Positions 1-13,497 of a stretch of 64,000 bases of DNA are shown piece by piece. The first letter of the stretch is position 1; each line of letters opens with the position of its first letter. The notes beneath the pieces are model-generated. The model saw only the letters and a list, made by a program, of their open reading frames with translations. It did not search any database and was not told the DNA's origin. The stretch is taken from positions 19,624,743-19,688,742 of the forward strand of contig NC_019868.2 of NCBI RefSeq assembly GCF_002234675.1, in the 5' to 3' direction. The translations under genes and the position numbers were made by a program. This DNA is from Oryzias latipes (Eukaryota; Chordata; Actinopteri; Beloniformes; Adrianichthyidae).

Positions 1-39
1 GAGAGCATGTAAATAAAGGGATGATGGGAAATTAGTGCA

Positions 40-400
40 GGTTTTCTCTCATTGACTCTATAGAAGAGAACTGGACAGAGTGAGTGTGACATCACCTACA
101 GAAAAGGCTTTGCCTCCGGGTCCAACAAAAGGAAGTCAATTCAACCATCATTTTTTTCGTGATCCGGCCGAGGCCATGTTGGAACTGGAGGTCGTCATTA
201 AGCATTGATTGGTCCAAGTCGGTCTGATTTTAAATTTCTATGGCAACCATTCTCTCCAATCAGGAATGAGCATGTTTGAAGATCACACCCCTACCACTAA
301 CAGTGGGCTAGGGACAATCTGTCAATCAAACTCTTTAAACGTTAAACATGAGCCACCTCCTTTTATTGAGGCATGTGATTGCCCAGTTTATGACTTGAAT
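40..400 (+). repeat. Dispersed repeat family X, copy 1
   Basis: Shares ordered blocks with the copy at 49030-49370 in the opposite orientation: a GAGTGAGTGTGACATCA block, a GTTGGAAC...CGTCA block, TTTCTATGGCAACCA, and a downstream segment ending in a gapped AATCTxTCAATCAAA-type block. The family is unclassified. No termini or coding sequence are evident. Confidence 0.5.
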
Positions 401-2477
401 AACTTGGGGCTAATGCAAAAATATAATAAAAAACAAAATAGGATTAGCAAGAACATGTTAAAGAAAGGTAGCAGAGCAAGAATGGTTATTTTGACAAATA
501 GAATGAAAACCTGTTTATTTCTCAACAGAAGTCTATAGGATTTAAGCTCTTTAGGACCAACAGAAACTTCTTTTTTGGAACGCCAAGGGAGGGTTCTTTC
601 TGCAAGAGATGTGTTGCAACCCTGTTTTGATGTCTCAAAGGTCTTGTGCTTCTTTATTGTGCTCCTTTTTCATTTGTCTTACCATCTTGAACATTCATGT
701 CACGGTTCAGGTAAAACATGTTGACAGGAAACCCCAGAGATCTGATTAATGAGGTGTGGTTTACAAACAGAAAAAACAAAACAGAAGAGGACCACCCTAC
801 TTTGTCTGCTAACAGATAAGAACTGACGAAGATTTACAGAAGAAATGACTCACGCACGGCTCAATACAGCTGTGGTCTTGGCTTTGCTTCCACCGTGCAG
901 GCAGCGCTCCAGAAACAACAAATGTAACATGAGTGACCCTGTCACACAGTACCTCAGGTAACATTACAGCTTCTTTACCGTAAGCAGTTCACATTACAGT
1001 ACTTGTCTAGAAGGATTCACCTCCACGGAAATGCTTTTAACAGGTCTGAGTTTGTATTTAATTGTTGTTGTTATGACAGAAGAATCTATCATTAATGGAG
1101 ATACTGAAAAAAATAATGACAATAGTCTTATGAGATTAAGTTTCCTAAACAAGTAAAAAATGTTGTTACATATGCTTGTTTATTTCACAAAATCTCTGGA
1201 TTTCCCCTTTTTGTTTTTGATATTTAAATAATTTAAAGGTTGTCCATGTTGTAGGTGGAAAAGCTGCACATGCAAAAACCTTCAAATCTTCCATGTGTAT
1301 TTTTTTTGTCACTTCTACCTTATTATCCTTGGCACAGAAGGCACAGAAATGACTAAATGGTCTTTTCCCTTGTTTCTAGAAAAGTTGGTGTCAGTCACAC
1401 ATATTTACAAGCGACCAAGCACAAAAAGTGATGGAAATTCATTCAAACTGAATGTTGCTGCAGTGCCCGCATTCGAAGCTCTTCAAAAGCACTGCACATG
1501 CTTTTTCTTGTCACACTCGTTTGTATAATATGTTGTATTTATGGTGTACATTTTCATCTTCACTCTTCTTTTTTGCACAGGTTGTTTGTTTTGAATGTCA
1601 ACACCTCCATCCTTCAGGGAGCAAAACCTTCACAGCCATCTTTTCTGTCTCTGAAAAATAAACTGCATCCACTGCTGCCATATCAAAGTGACCTATAGGA
1701 ATGAAAAATGGCGCTGCTGCCCTTGATAGTCGCAATCATATTCCTTGATCAACTTGCAAAATTAAACTAGTTCTTATTTCTCCCAAACAACACAGAAACC
1801 AAGCCTTAAGTCTGTTTGGCTTTTCACAGAAAACATTTCTCTGATGTTAGAGGTTTAAAAGAAATGTGCTTATTCAAAACAAAATTATCTCAGAAGAATG
1901 GGGGTGGAGCAGTTGTTTCAAGGTCAGACTTTGTTATTAATTTTGTGAATAAAGACAAATTTAGTGTGTTTAAAAGTACAAAATCCTGATAGGTAAGCTT
2001 GAACTGTTTCGACATAACCGTACGAAACTGGGTATGACAACGCAGAAGACACTGAAACTGCTTCATAAAGAATGTCCTGACAGGTGTGATGCAGCATACT
2101 TCACATTCTTCATATTTTCTGCATTATTTTATAAGGTGCTGCAACATTAGCTCATGCTAAAGTCCAACTTCCTCTAGTTGACAAACATCAAACCTGTTGT
2201 GTTTCTTCCTGTTCCATGGGTTGTTTCCTATTACACGTGTTAAATATGATCGGTAGGAGGAGGAGTTGAACTCTTTCTCTTCTTGCTTTGCCCAGGTTCA
2301 TACTTGATAACTTTGAATCATTAATTATATAAGATGTATTTAATCCTACTTGGATGATAATAAAACATTTTATTTGGGGGCACTTTGGATCACCCAAAAA
2401 TGCCACAAAACATTTATGACCTGAAACCAAACGTAAAATATTTATAGAATGTATAAAATATTTCTGTAAAATAAACT
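401..2477. other. Intergenic DNA, nothing recognised
   Basis: AT-rich and without a convincing coding frame, repeat structure or RNA gene. Short frames near 1300-1700 are Phe/Ser/Leu-rich and look random. Confidence 0.5.
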
Positions 2478-2995
2478 AGATAGGAACCATCCATCCATGA
2501 CCGAGGTTTGGGCCGCCGAGGCACCCGCCATTGACCACCACCCAAACCACATTGCACCGGCCCCTTTTGAGGTCTCCTACAGGTGGTGGTCTCATGGGAG
2601 TGTAGTCCGACGTCATCCTTTCGGGCTGGGCCCGACCGGCGGCCATGGGGAGAGCCCTGGTCACCAGGCGCTCGCCTGCGAGCCCCAACCCCAGGCCTGG
2701 CTCCTGGCACAAATAGAAAAAAGAACTATCTACTGTTGTGAACCAAAAGATTGAAAAAAAAATCGTTTTTAAGTGCAGTGAAACATTTTGGCGTCACAAT
2801 CCGGGGGACGGAATGGGTCCTGCTCTTCTCATAAGGGTGAGACAGGTCAGACGCCTTTTGTCTCACCCGTCACCCAGGACCTGTCTGCCATGGGAGACAC
2901 AGACAGACAGCTTAGCTCTTGGGATCACTCGAGCTCTCAAACTCCTCCACCACGTTAAGCTGGCGGTTCACAGAGGAGTAGATAGGAACTTCAAA
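2478..2995 (-). mobile_element. 5' region of a teleost LINE, in two GC-rich blocks
   Basis: Two GC-rich blocks (about 2780-2995 and 2490-2712) stand out from the AT-rich surroundings. On the minus strand they read in order: AACGTGGTGGAGGAGTTTGA, GACAGGTCCTGGGTGACGGG, then GCCAGGAGCCAGGCCTGGGG and CCTCGGCGGCCCAAACCTCG. I recognise this order from the 5' part of a LINE family common in fish, which lies just ahead of its endonuclease. The coding part is absent. About 65 bp of AT-rich DNA (2713-2779) separates the blocks where the family normally has GC-rich sequence, suggesting an internal deletion and insertion. Confidence 0.6.
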
Positions 2996-5734
2996 TTGTA
3001 AACTGAGGTTGTAATGACTATCTTGGAAAGAATTTGAAGCTAGAATTGAACATCTAAGAGTGATTTAATAGTGTAGAGGTCAGGCAGTAAAGTTTTACAT
3101 TCTGAGAACTCCTATACCTAAAAAATAAAAAAGAGTGTTTTGATAAAAATAAGTTAGCCTAATGTCTAATTTATTATGTCTTCACATATTTATTTACAAG
3201 TCATCTTGGGTAAAAGTGGAATTTGCAACTTGACAACAATAAAAACGTAATTTAACAGACCTTTTCCCGTCTTTTTGATGAACTCAACTGTAAGTTCAGT
3301 TTCAGGGCAAACTTTTTGGGATAAACAATGGAGTTTTTTGACCTCCTCTGATGGAAGTCTCATCTGTCTTAGTCACTTTATTTTGATAAGGCATACCGTC
3401 ATAATAAATGACAGTAGCAGTAGTAATAGTCTACCTTGTGCTTTTGGGCATGTACTTACACAGTGCATGCACTCTTGCCTTTTTTTAAGCTTGTGTAACA
3501 AGCCCTTCTGGCAGAACAGAGAATGATCCCCGTGCTCCAGACTCCTCTGACCTCCAAACAATGCTGGTTTTGAAACGAATCGTCTTTCTCAGAAAAGACA
3601 CACACACTTATTATGGGTGTGTCTGAGGGAAATCCTTCAGAAAAAAAAGTTTAATTTCCTTTAACATATTAAATAGTGAATTTTGCAAGCACATGCACTG
3701 CTTTTTAAAAAACCTTTTCATTTGGTTTATTTTCTTCTTTCACTAATAACCATGAATATGCTTTTTGATTTGAAGAGGGAAAAAGAGATGGACCATATGG
3801 AACAAAAAAGACGTTTGAAGAGGTCTGTCTGCTAAATTTTCCCTGGCTGAGTGCTGCCTCCTATTATGAATAGACGCAGTTTATTTTTCTGTCGAGACCA
3901 CACTCCCATCCGACATGGTGGGAATATGCAGACAGTCTCAGCTGCGCCTCATGGATTATATGAAATATGCAGAGGATGTGTGGGAGACACACATATTCTG
4001 TTTGATACTGGAAATAAAACCAATCTAAGCTGACAATCTGATGACTTGGCTGACACGCCGGAGGTGACCAGTGAGTTGATGAAATGAGGGAGCGTTCCCC
4101 CTGCACATCCATCAGCACTTGTCAGTTAACACTTGTGCAAACTTTTATGGACTTGAGATCTTCAGAAGCAGCAAACTGCACTCTTGCCAAGAATTCTTTT
4201 CTCAAAGTCAAACCTGGTTTGGTTTGATACCCGGAGCATCAACAAGCCAGCAACTTTTCCATCACCACCTTTACAGCACGTTCTACTCAGCAGCGTGTTT
4301 ATAGGTACTGGTGAAAACTTTGCTGCCACAAAGTGAATGGCAGCAATCCAATCTGACTTTGGTCTTTATCAAATGGGAGAAAATGTAATAAAATTGAATA
4401 TTTAAAGCATCCAGCAAGAAACAGATATCTGTAGCCTGCAGCAACACATATTTCCTAAATCCTAAATTTATTGGTTACATTTTCACTCACAAACTATTGC
4501 TAGTCTTTTTGACAGTAAATTATAACTCAACTTAAATTAAATGACTGAGCTTAAGAAAACCTTGTCATATGAATTCCGTGCAAGCGCTCTAAATTCAGGA
4601 AAGTCTTCAGGAAAGTCCATAAGTGCTGCAGGAAATGACATTGTGGCTCATTCTTTTTTTGCACGAGTCAAAAGGAAATCTTTAAAAACAGCAGGATGAT
4701 AAGAAATAAGACAAAAACCCAAAATACATTTAAAAAAAGAACAGACGGAGTAAATCAGGACATGGGAACTCACGCAGACTGTAGGAACAAACTCAGACAA
4801 CCTGATGGCGTAGAGGGGAGTGGAAGGAGGCCATAAAGGAAACCACGGCTTTGCAAAGCAAACAAACAAACAAACAGAAAACCTCTTGTGGGGAAAATCC
4901 TATTTTCAGCAATAAGGACTACCTTGGTCTGAAAACCATCTATTTTTTTAACTTTTGCCTTTTTTGTGTGACTGAAGAGGTGGAGTATATATTTTATAAC
5001 ATTTGAAACTTAAAATCTTCTCACCTTTTTTTCAGACATAAAGCTGATTGAAAACTCAGACAATTTAAGCATTTGTTAACAAACAATAGAGAAATATGCA
5101 CTCCAGGTGCTTGGACAGTATTATAATAGTAAATAATTGACAAAATTAATATCAGGGACGTACGAGAAGGAAAAATAAATAATTACAGCGCATAAAATTG
5201 TTTTATAGAAAACATTTTATGAAAAATTAATCTAGGATTCAGTGGTGTAAACCAAACTTAAAGGAAACTGAACTAAAATACACTAAAAAATGTAAAAGAT
5301 TTAAAGTTATTTGGTAAAAACAAACAAAAAAGACGGATTTGAAGGCATATCATTCAACAATGATGAAGAATTAATTAGCCGTGAGGCAAAAAGCCTTTGA
5401 GTGCAAATCTTGACGTTGACAAATCAGGATGTCTTAGGAAACTATGTTCTTATCAGGCCTCTGATGTGGAGGGAATAAAATGTTCGTGCCTCAAGGTGTG
5501 TTGCCTTGAGTCTTAACACTGATCTTTGTCTGAACATGTAAGCGTGCTCAGCTTCTGAACCTTGTGAGATCACATAGTGACTCACCTGCGGTGTGGTGAT
5601 TTTCCCAGCTCAGGTAATTTTGTTATGATAGGGGTTGTTAAAGGGTCCAATAGGACTCAGAAGGAAAACACAAAAAGGTAACATTCCAAAACAACTTTTC
5701 TATGTTTGACACAAAGAAAGCCATGGAAACTTCC
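2996..5734. other. Intergenic DNA, nothing recognised
   Basis: AT-rich sequence with only short random frames. No repeat boundary or splice-supported exon seen. Confidence 0.5.
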
Positions 5735-5985
5735 TTCCATCCATCCATTTTCAGAACCCACCGAATCCCTTTTGGGGACACTGGACCTCCTGGGGCCAAC
5801 CCAGCTATTTTGGGGCAAAGGTGGGGTACACCCTGAACGGGTCAGCAGTCTGTTGCAGGGGCACACAAACTCACACCTGGGGCAGTTTTAGTCACCAATT
5901 AACCTACGAAGCGTGTTTTTGGACTCAGGGAGGTCCCTGGGGAAAATCCATGCATGCACAAGGAGAACTTGCAAACTTCACCATG
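5735..5985 (-). mobile_element. Reverse-oriented copy of the same SINE-type repeat, 5' truncated
   Basis: The plus strand begins CCATCCATCCATTTTCAGAA and continues with GGTGGGGTACACCCTGAACG, GTCACCAATTAACCTACGAA, GTGTTTTTGGACTC and GGAGAACTTGCAAACTTC. That is the complement of the family's body and 3' tail. The tRNA-like head is absent. Confidence 0.65.
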
Positions 5986-7615
5986 GAAACGTGATACATT
6001 TTAGAAAAAAGTGATCAAATGCAGGACAATAGAAGTTTGAAATCATGAAATTGTTTTTCCAATACAAACTTTATAACTGTAGCTTTCCTTTCACTGTTTT
6101 TTGAAACCCTCCAGTTGTTTCGCCCTACAGCTTTTCCTTTGTGCACATGACTGTATTCGTACCACACAGACACGCTTTAGAGATTACAGCTATCCACACA
6201 TACATCACCTAATGATTCATTACACATTTGGATCTGAGCCACTTCAGCTGTAACTACTGCTCATGACAGACTGTTTATTCTTTTTGTCTAACAATAAATT
6301 CAAATTGTTCACAAGTCCTCAATGTTTATGTCTCAAGTTTTAAAGTAAAATTTTAAGTCTTCTCTCTAGTGGGACTCAAGTTCAAGTCCATTTCTCTCGT
6401 TACACAGTCCTCAAAAGTGGGACTTGATGATTGGAAAAATCCTGAGGACTGTGTTGCACCAAAGAAACATTCAGAAAACAGGTTGCCTAAGCAAGTTTGC
6501 AGAGTAATGAGGTGGAGCGAGCAAACATATCATAGCTGTGGACTAGGTTTGCATAGCCAAAATTCCACCCACCCCAACTCTGGATTTAGCAGCCACCCCC
6601 CCCCACACACTTCATGACCAGGACCTACAGATCACCATGACCTCACCATCCAAGAGGCTTGTGCTTTCACATGGTCGGGGGGTGGTGGATATTGGAAGGG
6701 GGTGTTCATTTACAATCGAGCATGATGTCATTAAACTGGATGCAGACATACACCAGACTTGACCCCGTTGACGTGAACCTCAAAGTCTGCAACGTGGGGA
6801 AGGTCCTTCACCAACAAAAAATTATTTCACTTATAACGTTTGATATCAGCTTAAAGTCAGAGTCCGTCCTTCGATGGATGCGACGGCGTTTACGGGTGTG
6901 TTATTAATACCTCTAAAGCGGTCAGTTGGAGGGGGATTTGAGATGGGACTAGGGTTTCAGTATTTCTGAGCTCACAGACAAATGTCCCTACACAGTGGAT
7001 TTCTTCTTCATCACTTAGCACATGACTTGTCCCCCATTAACTGAGAGAGATGACCTAACAGAGCCCACACTGCGGGGTAATTTAGTGCAACACGTACACT
7101 TCTCCTGTTGAGTAAGCATAAATGCCCAAATAGGGGAGCTGGTGCTCCTGACACAAGGTGGATGCTGACTGGCCCATCAGACAGAAGGCAAACTTGTGAC
7201 TGGGGTGTCAACAGTTTGCTCTGAATGTGATTTGAATCCCAAGAGCGGCTGAAGACCTCTCTGTGGTATGGATGACCATCATTGTCACCTACCTCAACAA
7301 TGTTTACTGTGGTAGGCGAGATATTTCAGTCTTGGCTGGTCCTCTGGGGGTATTCAGTGACCAGCAGCAGTAAACTGCGGTTGTAATGAACTAATGACAG
7401 AAAGAAACCTGGACAAAAAGCATTCCATAGGCTTCTCTTTCAAAAATCAGCCTTAAAACTGAAGAATTAGGAGCAAGTGTTGTAAAAAATGAACACCACT
7501 GATTGAGAAAAGTATACTCATAGTACTTTTATTATTGCAACTTTCGTCAGAATTTCTTAAAATGTTTTAATTTTAATTTTAGATTGTATTTGTTCACAGC
7601 TGTCCTTAACTACCT
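5986..7615. other. Intergenic DNA; possible old repeat at 6600-6960
   Basis: Mostly unremarkable. The stretch 6620-6960 is less AT-rich and includes CpG-bearing sequence (GATGCGACGGCGTTTACGGG) that may be a remnant of a mobile element, but I could not match it. Confidence 0.35.
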
Positions 7616-7918
7616 TTAAATCATGCCGTGGATGCTTTCAGTGGAGTATGAATGGGTGCATCTTTGCTCCAGCAATGAAGGTCTCTGTTTTGTCCTGTGC
7701 AGGGATGCAACATGCCTGTCAATCAGCCACTCTGTGACCTTGTCCATCTGTCTGTCTGCTTCAACACCCTCGTTTGTCTGATCATCTATTTGCAGCAGCG
7801 GCCCGTCCAGCTTGTATTTGACAGTTGTTTCAACTGTGATTTCAGTGATGTCATTGAAGGTATAGTGTGCCAGGGCAGAAAGCTCAAGAGCTGTTTCATC
7901 AGCTGTTTGCTTTTGCTT
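7616..7918 (-). CDS. Possible coding exon or gene remnant, unrecognised
   Basis: A 100-codon open frame on the minus strand with no internal ATG near its start, closed by TAA at 7616. It reads like genuine protein: ALELSALAHYTFNDITEI, then VKYKLDGPLLQIDDQTNEGV and DKVTEWLIDRHVASLHR, with balanced charged and hydrophobic residues. The opposite strand gives only a Cys/Leu-rich shadow. There is a TAA just upstream and no pyrimidine-rich acceptor (the nearest AG follows AAAAGCAAA). It may therefore be a decayed exon, a retrocopy fragment or a transposon remnant. I do not recognise the family. Confidence 0.3.
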   Translation of the reverse strand, partial: KQKQTADETALELSALAHYTFNDITEITVETTVKYKLDGPLLQIDDQTNEGVEADRQMDKVTEWLIDRHVASLHRTKQRPSLLEQRCTHSYSTESIHGMI

Positions 7919-9953
7919 TTATTTCTGTCACTAGACAAACTGCAGGTTGCAGGTAATGCACAGAGAAGGGTGTTTCTCATTGTTTTACTGCACAGACTGG
8001 GTGCAAAACCGGTTTCATTTCAAAATGTTGAACTTTTTCGGCAAAACGTCATCATAACTTTTTGTGAATCTGTAGTTGCTTATGCATAAATATCTTATAT
8101 CTATTTTTACCTGAAAAGAATGCCAAGATGCAAAAGAAAAAAATACAATACAATATTAAATTAAATTAACTCTCAATTTTTATTTTAGATTAATTTTGCA
8201 TTAATCTGTTTCACTGAATTTGCAGAGGTAACTCTTCACAACATGAAACATAACATAATGTAAACCGGAAATGCGGTTTCTCCTTAGTCATAACAATAGT
8301 GAAATAACAGAAAGCTGCTTTTCCGCAAACCAAGGTAAATTTGATTTGGTCCGATTTGATTTGAAATGGTTTATTTCAAGCAATCAAAGCAAGAATAATG
8401 CACAAAACAATCAGCATTCATACATTCATACAAAGACATATCAAACTTAGGATAATTAGACATTAAATCAAAGATTGCTTGAAGGGAAGTGGAAGGAAGC
8501 GAAATTCTCAAAATTGTGGCATTTACACCACGTCCCAAGTTTTACTTAGATATGTGTAAAAAGTAGTTGGAACCAACATGGGATTCTGGTCATGATTCAG
8601 CAAAATGAGCATGTTCATGCATAACCTGGTGCATGGTCTAACAAAGCAGGTGTATAATACTTAACTGTGTGGTTGCAGTTGTGTGGAGTTACCTGTTGCA
8701 CTGTTGTGGTCACATTATAAGGTGTTTTAAATAGGCAAGCCCAGAGATTAACTGTGGTGATGGATGGGCTACACTTTCCCTTCCTTGCTCTCTGACTCTC
8801 TGCTTTTGCCTCACTATGATGGATGCCCATCCCTATGTAAATATAGCCGGACCCAAGCTACTTACCATGGCTTGCATGCTACCGACTAACGCTCATAAGC
8901 TAAATATATACCCAAAAGTAACACTTCCATATTCAATTCCCTACTGTTTTTCAGACTGGCTGTTGCTCTAATCTCATAAGAAACATAAATAAATAAAACT
9001 ACATAGAAAACTGTTTTGTGATGATTTTTCAAACCACAGTCCAAAGCAGAGAATCCATTTGTTTGAAAAAATAAACGATGGAAAGAAACAGTGTGCTGGT
9101 CTGCGGGGGCTTTGTCCAGCACTGCGATATGGTGGGACAAACACTGTTAACAAATGCATGTGTGGGTGAGGTTAGGGGGGACCAGAATAAGAATATAAGG
9201 GCTTTAATGACGTAAGTTGGTAGACCTTTAAAGTTTGTGGCACTAAAGTTTACCTTCATTTGTTCTATGAATACAGTTGGACTACCACACCTGTTTCTTT
9301 GCAGCTGGTATTCTGGGCTAAATAAACAATGATGGATGCTATTTTTAAATACTGTAAGTGATCACTCTAGAAAGATGTTCCAAGTTTTGCAAATAATCTT
9401 TTGGTTTACTCCTAGTCATTTGTACAAATCTGAGGCTGACAGAACGAACTAAACAGGCTGGAGGTTATTAGACTATATAGGGGTACTAAATGCAAAAATT
9501 AAGGAAACACTTTAATGCTACAGTTAGGCCAACAGGTTAAAACCCAGATGCAGGCCGAAATGGTTCCAAAACATTGAGCAAACCAAGACTTAGGCAAAAA
9601 ACTCAGAACAGACATATAAGACGCTCCAACACAGAATACAAAAAGACAGCTCCTTAAATAATGAGAGCTAATGAGACAACTGAAAACAGCTGTGACAAAC
9701 TGTAGGAGAACCAAGAGGGCCAGGGCCTCCCGGAGAAGTCACAACTGAGAGACAAAGAAATATACAGTTAACCAAAACAAAAACACAAGATGCAAATTAT
9801 AACACTTCTAAGGTGGTTTTCTTGGATTTTTTTTTTCCTTTTGAGTGTTTTTTACAAAACCATCAACTTCCATTCACAAATTTAACTCAAACCTGGATGT
9901 GGCACAGGTTGTTATCACAGTTCCTAAAAAGACTGTTGGATTCTGGCTCCATT

Positions 9954-9984
9954 GGGGGGGGGGGGGGGGGAGGGGGGAGGGGCA
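9954..9984 (+). repeat. Poly-G tract with G-quadruplex potential
   Basis: Seventeen consecutive G, then A, six G, A and four G in a few bases. Three or more G-runs allow a quadruplex on the plus strand. Confidence 0.9.
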
Positions 9985-11596
9985 TTTTTCCTTTTGACTC
10001 ATGAACTTCTACTTCACTCCTATAAATGAAAATGTACCTACATTGTAGCTTCAAAGAGCTTTTCCTTTTTTACTGCTTCATTTCTTATTTATAAGACCTG
10101 GACAGATTAAATTAGTGCTGAAATTTGTGCAGATTTAAGGAATTATTTTTATGGTAGGTGGTTAGACCATCAAATGGACCCAACTGAGCTTCAAACATGA
10201 CTTAGTCCTGCCCAGTTAGTGGAACGTTGTGTAGGTGGGCGGTGAAAAATCTGGTGCCCGTCCTACTTTAGGTTTAATTTTTCTTGTTAATAAACCGACA
10301 GAAGATTAGATTAGATCAGAGATTATCCTTTTCATTTGTTTATGTCCATGTCATCTATGTCACATAAATGTTTTTTATATTCACTTGAAAGTTATTTTTA
10401 CTTAATTACTTTTACTTGTTTTACGTAAGCAGGTGGTGTAAAATGTGATAGTAAAGTATCTAATAACTGGGCCAAAGTTTACTCTATACAAAGTTCATTA
10501 CTATCTGTAAGGCAACAGAAAATGCCTAATCATGCTTTGTCACAAACTTCAAACCTTGCTATCTTGCATCATTAGACAGAGTGCCAGTGTTTTTTTCTTT
10601 TTTAATTGACCTTTAAAATGATTACAAATAATTCATATTTAATCCCAAGTATTCTGGATTCAATCATTGAAAGGTGGGTCATAATCTTAAATGAAGTATC
10701 ATCTGCGTATAAAAAAACACTGTCAAACAGTGGGTGAGTTCAGCAATAGTTATCACTTGCAGATGAATGGAATCTGCAGTACACTGAGCTTTTGTTGAAA
10801 GGGTAAAGTGCACGGTTGTCACGGCAGCCAAGCCCACAATTCAAGCTCAACTCTTTAAGTAACCTGAGAGGATGCTTTGATCTGCCTGCTCAAAGAGGGC
10901 ACTTAAACATAAATGAACTCAAATTGAGCAATCGCTTTTGCAAGCTCTCAGCAGTGGGCCACAAGTTACCTGAAAACATGCTCTATATTTTCTTGGAAGT
11001 GCTGTAAAACCAGACTTGGACAAAGGCGGTTTCACAGGTGAGATGTCAACAAAGATGCTTTATCAAAACATACAGAGCATCACTGTTCACACGCCTGGGA
11101 CTCTGCGCCTTATCAGTGAGCTCAAATCATTTTAAAATGGTGGAGCTAGACAAGAGATTCTTTGAGATTGGTTCAGTAGGGCTTAGAAGAGGGCTGCAAC
11201 TGTGGCCAGTATGGTAGGATGGCATCTGAAAGAGTGAGACTTGCTTTTCTCTCCACAACAATGGCAGGCCTTCTCTGCCTGCACATACCATGCTGACTTG
11301 TGGTACTCGAAGCACTGAGCCATATGGGCTTTGACCTTAGCAAAACTGTCTCGCATTTTGTCTCCACAAAAATATACTTTACTTGTTTTATGTTTTAAAC
11401 CATAAACAGTGCAATACTTTATTGGCAATCTTAGTTGTACATTATCGGTTGATTCTCCCAAACTTTCCACATGCATGGTTTTAAAGAAATCCTCCCAAAA
11501 TTATATGGAAAAGTCTACATAAAATGTTTAGGAGGGTTCGGGTGCACTTAAGGGACATGCATGAAAGTTGAAAAAAACCCTGCATACAAACTTCAT

Positions 11597-11616
11597 GACT
11601 GACTGACTGACTGACT
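11597..11616. repeat. (GACT)n short tandem repeat
   Basis: Five GACT units, short and imperfect at the edges. Confidence 0.7.
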
Positions 11617-13198
11617 CAGTTACCATGACCGCCAGCATCACAGCAAGTTTTAACTCAGCCCCTAAATTACCAAGGAGCAACTTTGTAACTTAGAACTGGA
11701 AAGTGGAAAATTGTGTCTTGGCACGTTTGGGGTTCATGTCAAGGATGGGTAATTACGGGGTAAAAGACATAACCTATGGGGCATTTTAGGGGTTTTCCAA
11801 ATTGCTCAATTGTTGCTGTGTCTTCTTAGACTGAAAATTATTTTTTCCCTGAAATACTTTTCTCTCCAGTTAGTTTCCAACAAAACCAAGTTTCTGTTGT
11901 TTTTTTCTTTTTTTGGTTCAATTTAAATAAAAAATAAAACATTTAGATGCACACTTATAGAAACACAAAAAGTTATGTTGTGCAATAGCAAATAAGCCTT
12001 TGAGACAAGAGGATTTGTTTCATAAAATAATATTATTATAACCTGCATTAGTACAACATTTGTATTAGGTGAGTTTCATAATAATCCAGTTAGTATAAGA
12101 TTTAAATCTTTAGTAGTTGTTGTATGAACTGCGCAAAAAAAGAAAAATACAGTTAAAATGTCAAAATGACATATACATTGTCAAATTCTAGCTCAGTCTT
12201 GGTTTCAAAATGTAAACAAAAACAGCCTGTGACCAGAACAAAAATGGTAACACAGACAAAGCTTATTTCAAAACAGAAAAGTAGAGATAATCCATCAAAA
12301 TAAAATCTGAAATGTACTGCAGAATCTTCAGTGACCAGAAATTCTCCCTGACTGGTCTTCATGTGCAAAACTTTCCAGGTGTTCCTGCTTGTTTTTATGT
12401 TAATATATTAAAATACCCTCCTTTACCTGTTTTTTCAGATCTAGTCACATTCCCTCCATCTGGGCCATGCTGGAATTCTTACAGTTTGGCAACAGAGCCA
12501 CTGCATAAACATGAGTCATTTAAATCAGAGGTGCTGAATTCACACACATTTCAAAAACACATCTTTCTGTGTTCATTGGTTTCTTGTCTTTCTGTGCTAT
12601 TGTGTATTTGTTGTAAGACACTGCTACTGACCCTCCCTCACACTGGACCAGCAAGGACTCACATTGGGAGAAACTAATTGTCACATCAACAAGTTCCAAT
12701 GGGGTTTAGTGACACAAGGCCTCAAGCCACCGTGGATCTTTAGCTCGACTTGAAAATGCTTTCAGAAGAACAACCATCCCTTTCCTTGGTCTGTCCAGTT
12801 CTTTCATTTACTGAGTATTTTTTTTAATGGTTAAAGTTTTGAAACAACTCATGCATAAGTTGATTCCAATTTCGTAGCTGACAGTTCACAGAGAATATCC
12901 CTCTTTGGGTCACAGAGAAGAGCCCTGACGCAGAGTTCACAGCAGATCTTAATACAGCAGAGAAGAATGAGGCCACCCACATCACCATAGTAACCAACTA
13001 TGGTTTGGGATCAGAAGCAGTTTTTAAAAATGAAAACAGAAGGTAAAGCCACTCCACTTCTCCTAATGCTCGTGGTTTCCAGTAACCCCTTGTCTAAAGT
13101 GTAGATCAGAGGGAAAGAATGAAATCATTTGATGAATGGCAAATAACACTTATTTTTGTAGGGAATCATTTCTTTGTTTGAAGCCTCCATGTGTTTAA

Positions 13199-13497
13199 TG
13201 GTATATTCAGACTGCAACAGTCCATTGGTCCAGACCGAGTCCACTTAATTTGGTCCGGATCGAGTCGTTTTGAGCAAGTTGTTCCACTCTGAGCACGTTT
13301 CCAATCAGACTGAGGAAACTCAGAGCAAACGGGAGATCAGTCCGATTGGAAACTAACTGAGACCATCTTAAAAGATGGGTCAGACAGCAGTTCCTGGTCC
13401 CGGGGTGTATGCGGACTGAAAATTAGTTCTGGTTTATCAGGGGAAACAAAATCTGTTTACTTTAAGCAAACCAAATGTTTCCGGTCTGAAAACACCC
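13199..13497. mobile_element. MITE with GT(A/G)TxTTCAGAC ends
   Basis: About 300 bp. The left end GTATATTCAGACTGCAA and the right end in reverse GTGTTTTCAGACCGGAA are inverted repeats. The interior is full of TTGGTCC, GGTCCGGA and CCAGACCGAG blocks, as in a MITE family widespread in teleosts. No coding capacity. Confidence 0.6.

Larger units (their letters stand above)
7919..13198. other. Intergenic DNA with probable unclassified repeats
   Basis: 8334-8475 (TTTGATTTGAAATGGTTTAT) resembles the 3' tail of a teleost LINE. 9520-9810 has the texture of an interspersed repeat (CCAGATGCAGG, GAGGGCCAGGGCCTCCCGG). The rest shows no structure beyond the poly-G and GACT tracts. No exon supported. Confidence 0.35.

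Noticed and set aside
7697-8089. 130-codon plus-strand frame, Cys/Leu-rich
   Set aside because: Its first half is antisense to a more protein-like minus-strand frame, and it contains no recognisable motif.
11183-11476. 97-codon minus-strand frame with several Cys and His (MHVESLGESTDN...)
   Set aside because: Looks slightly zinc-finger-like, but the spacing fits no known finger and nothing around it supports an exon.
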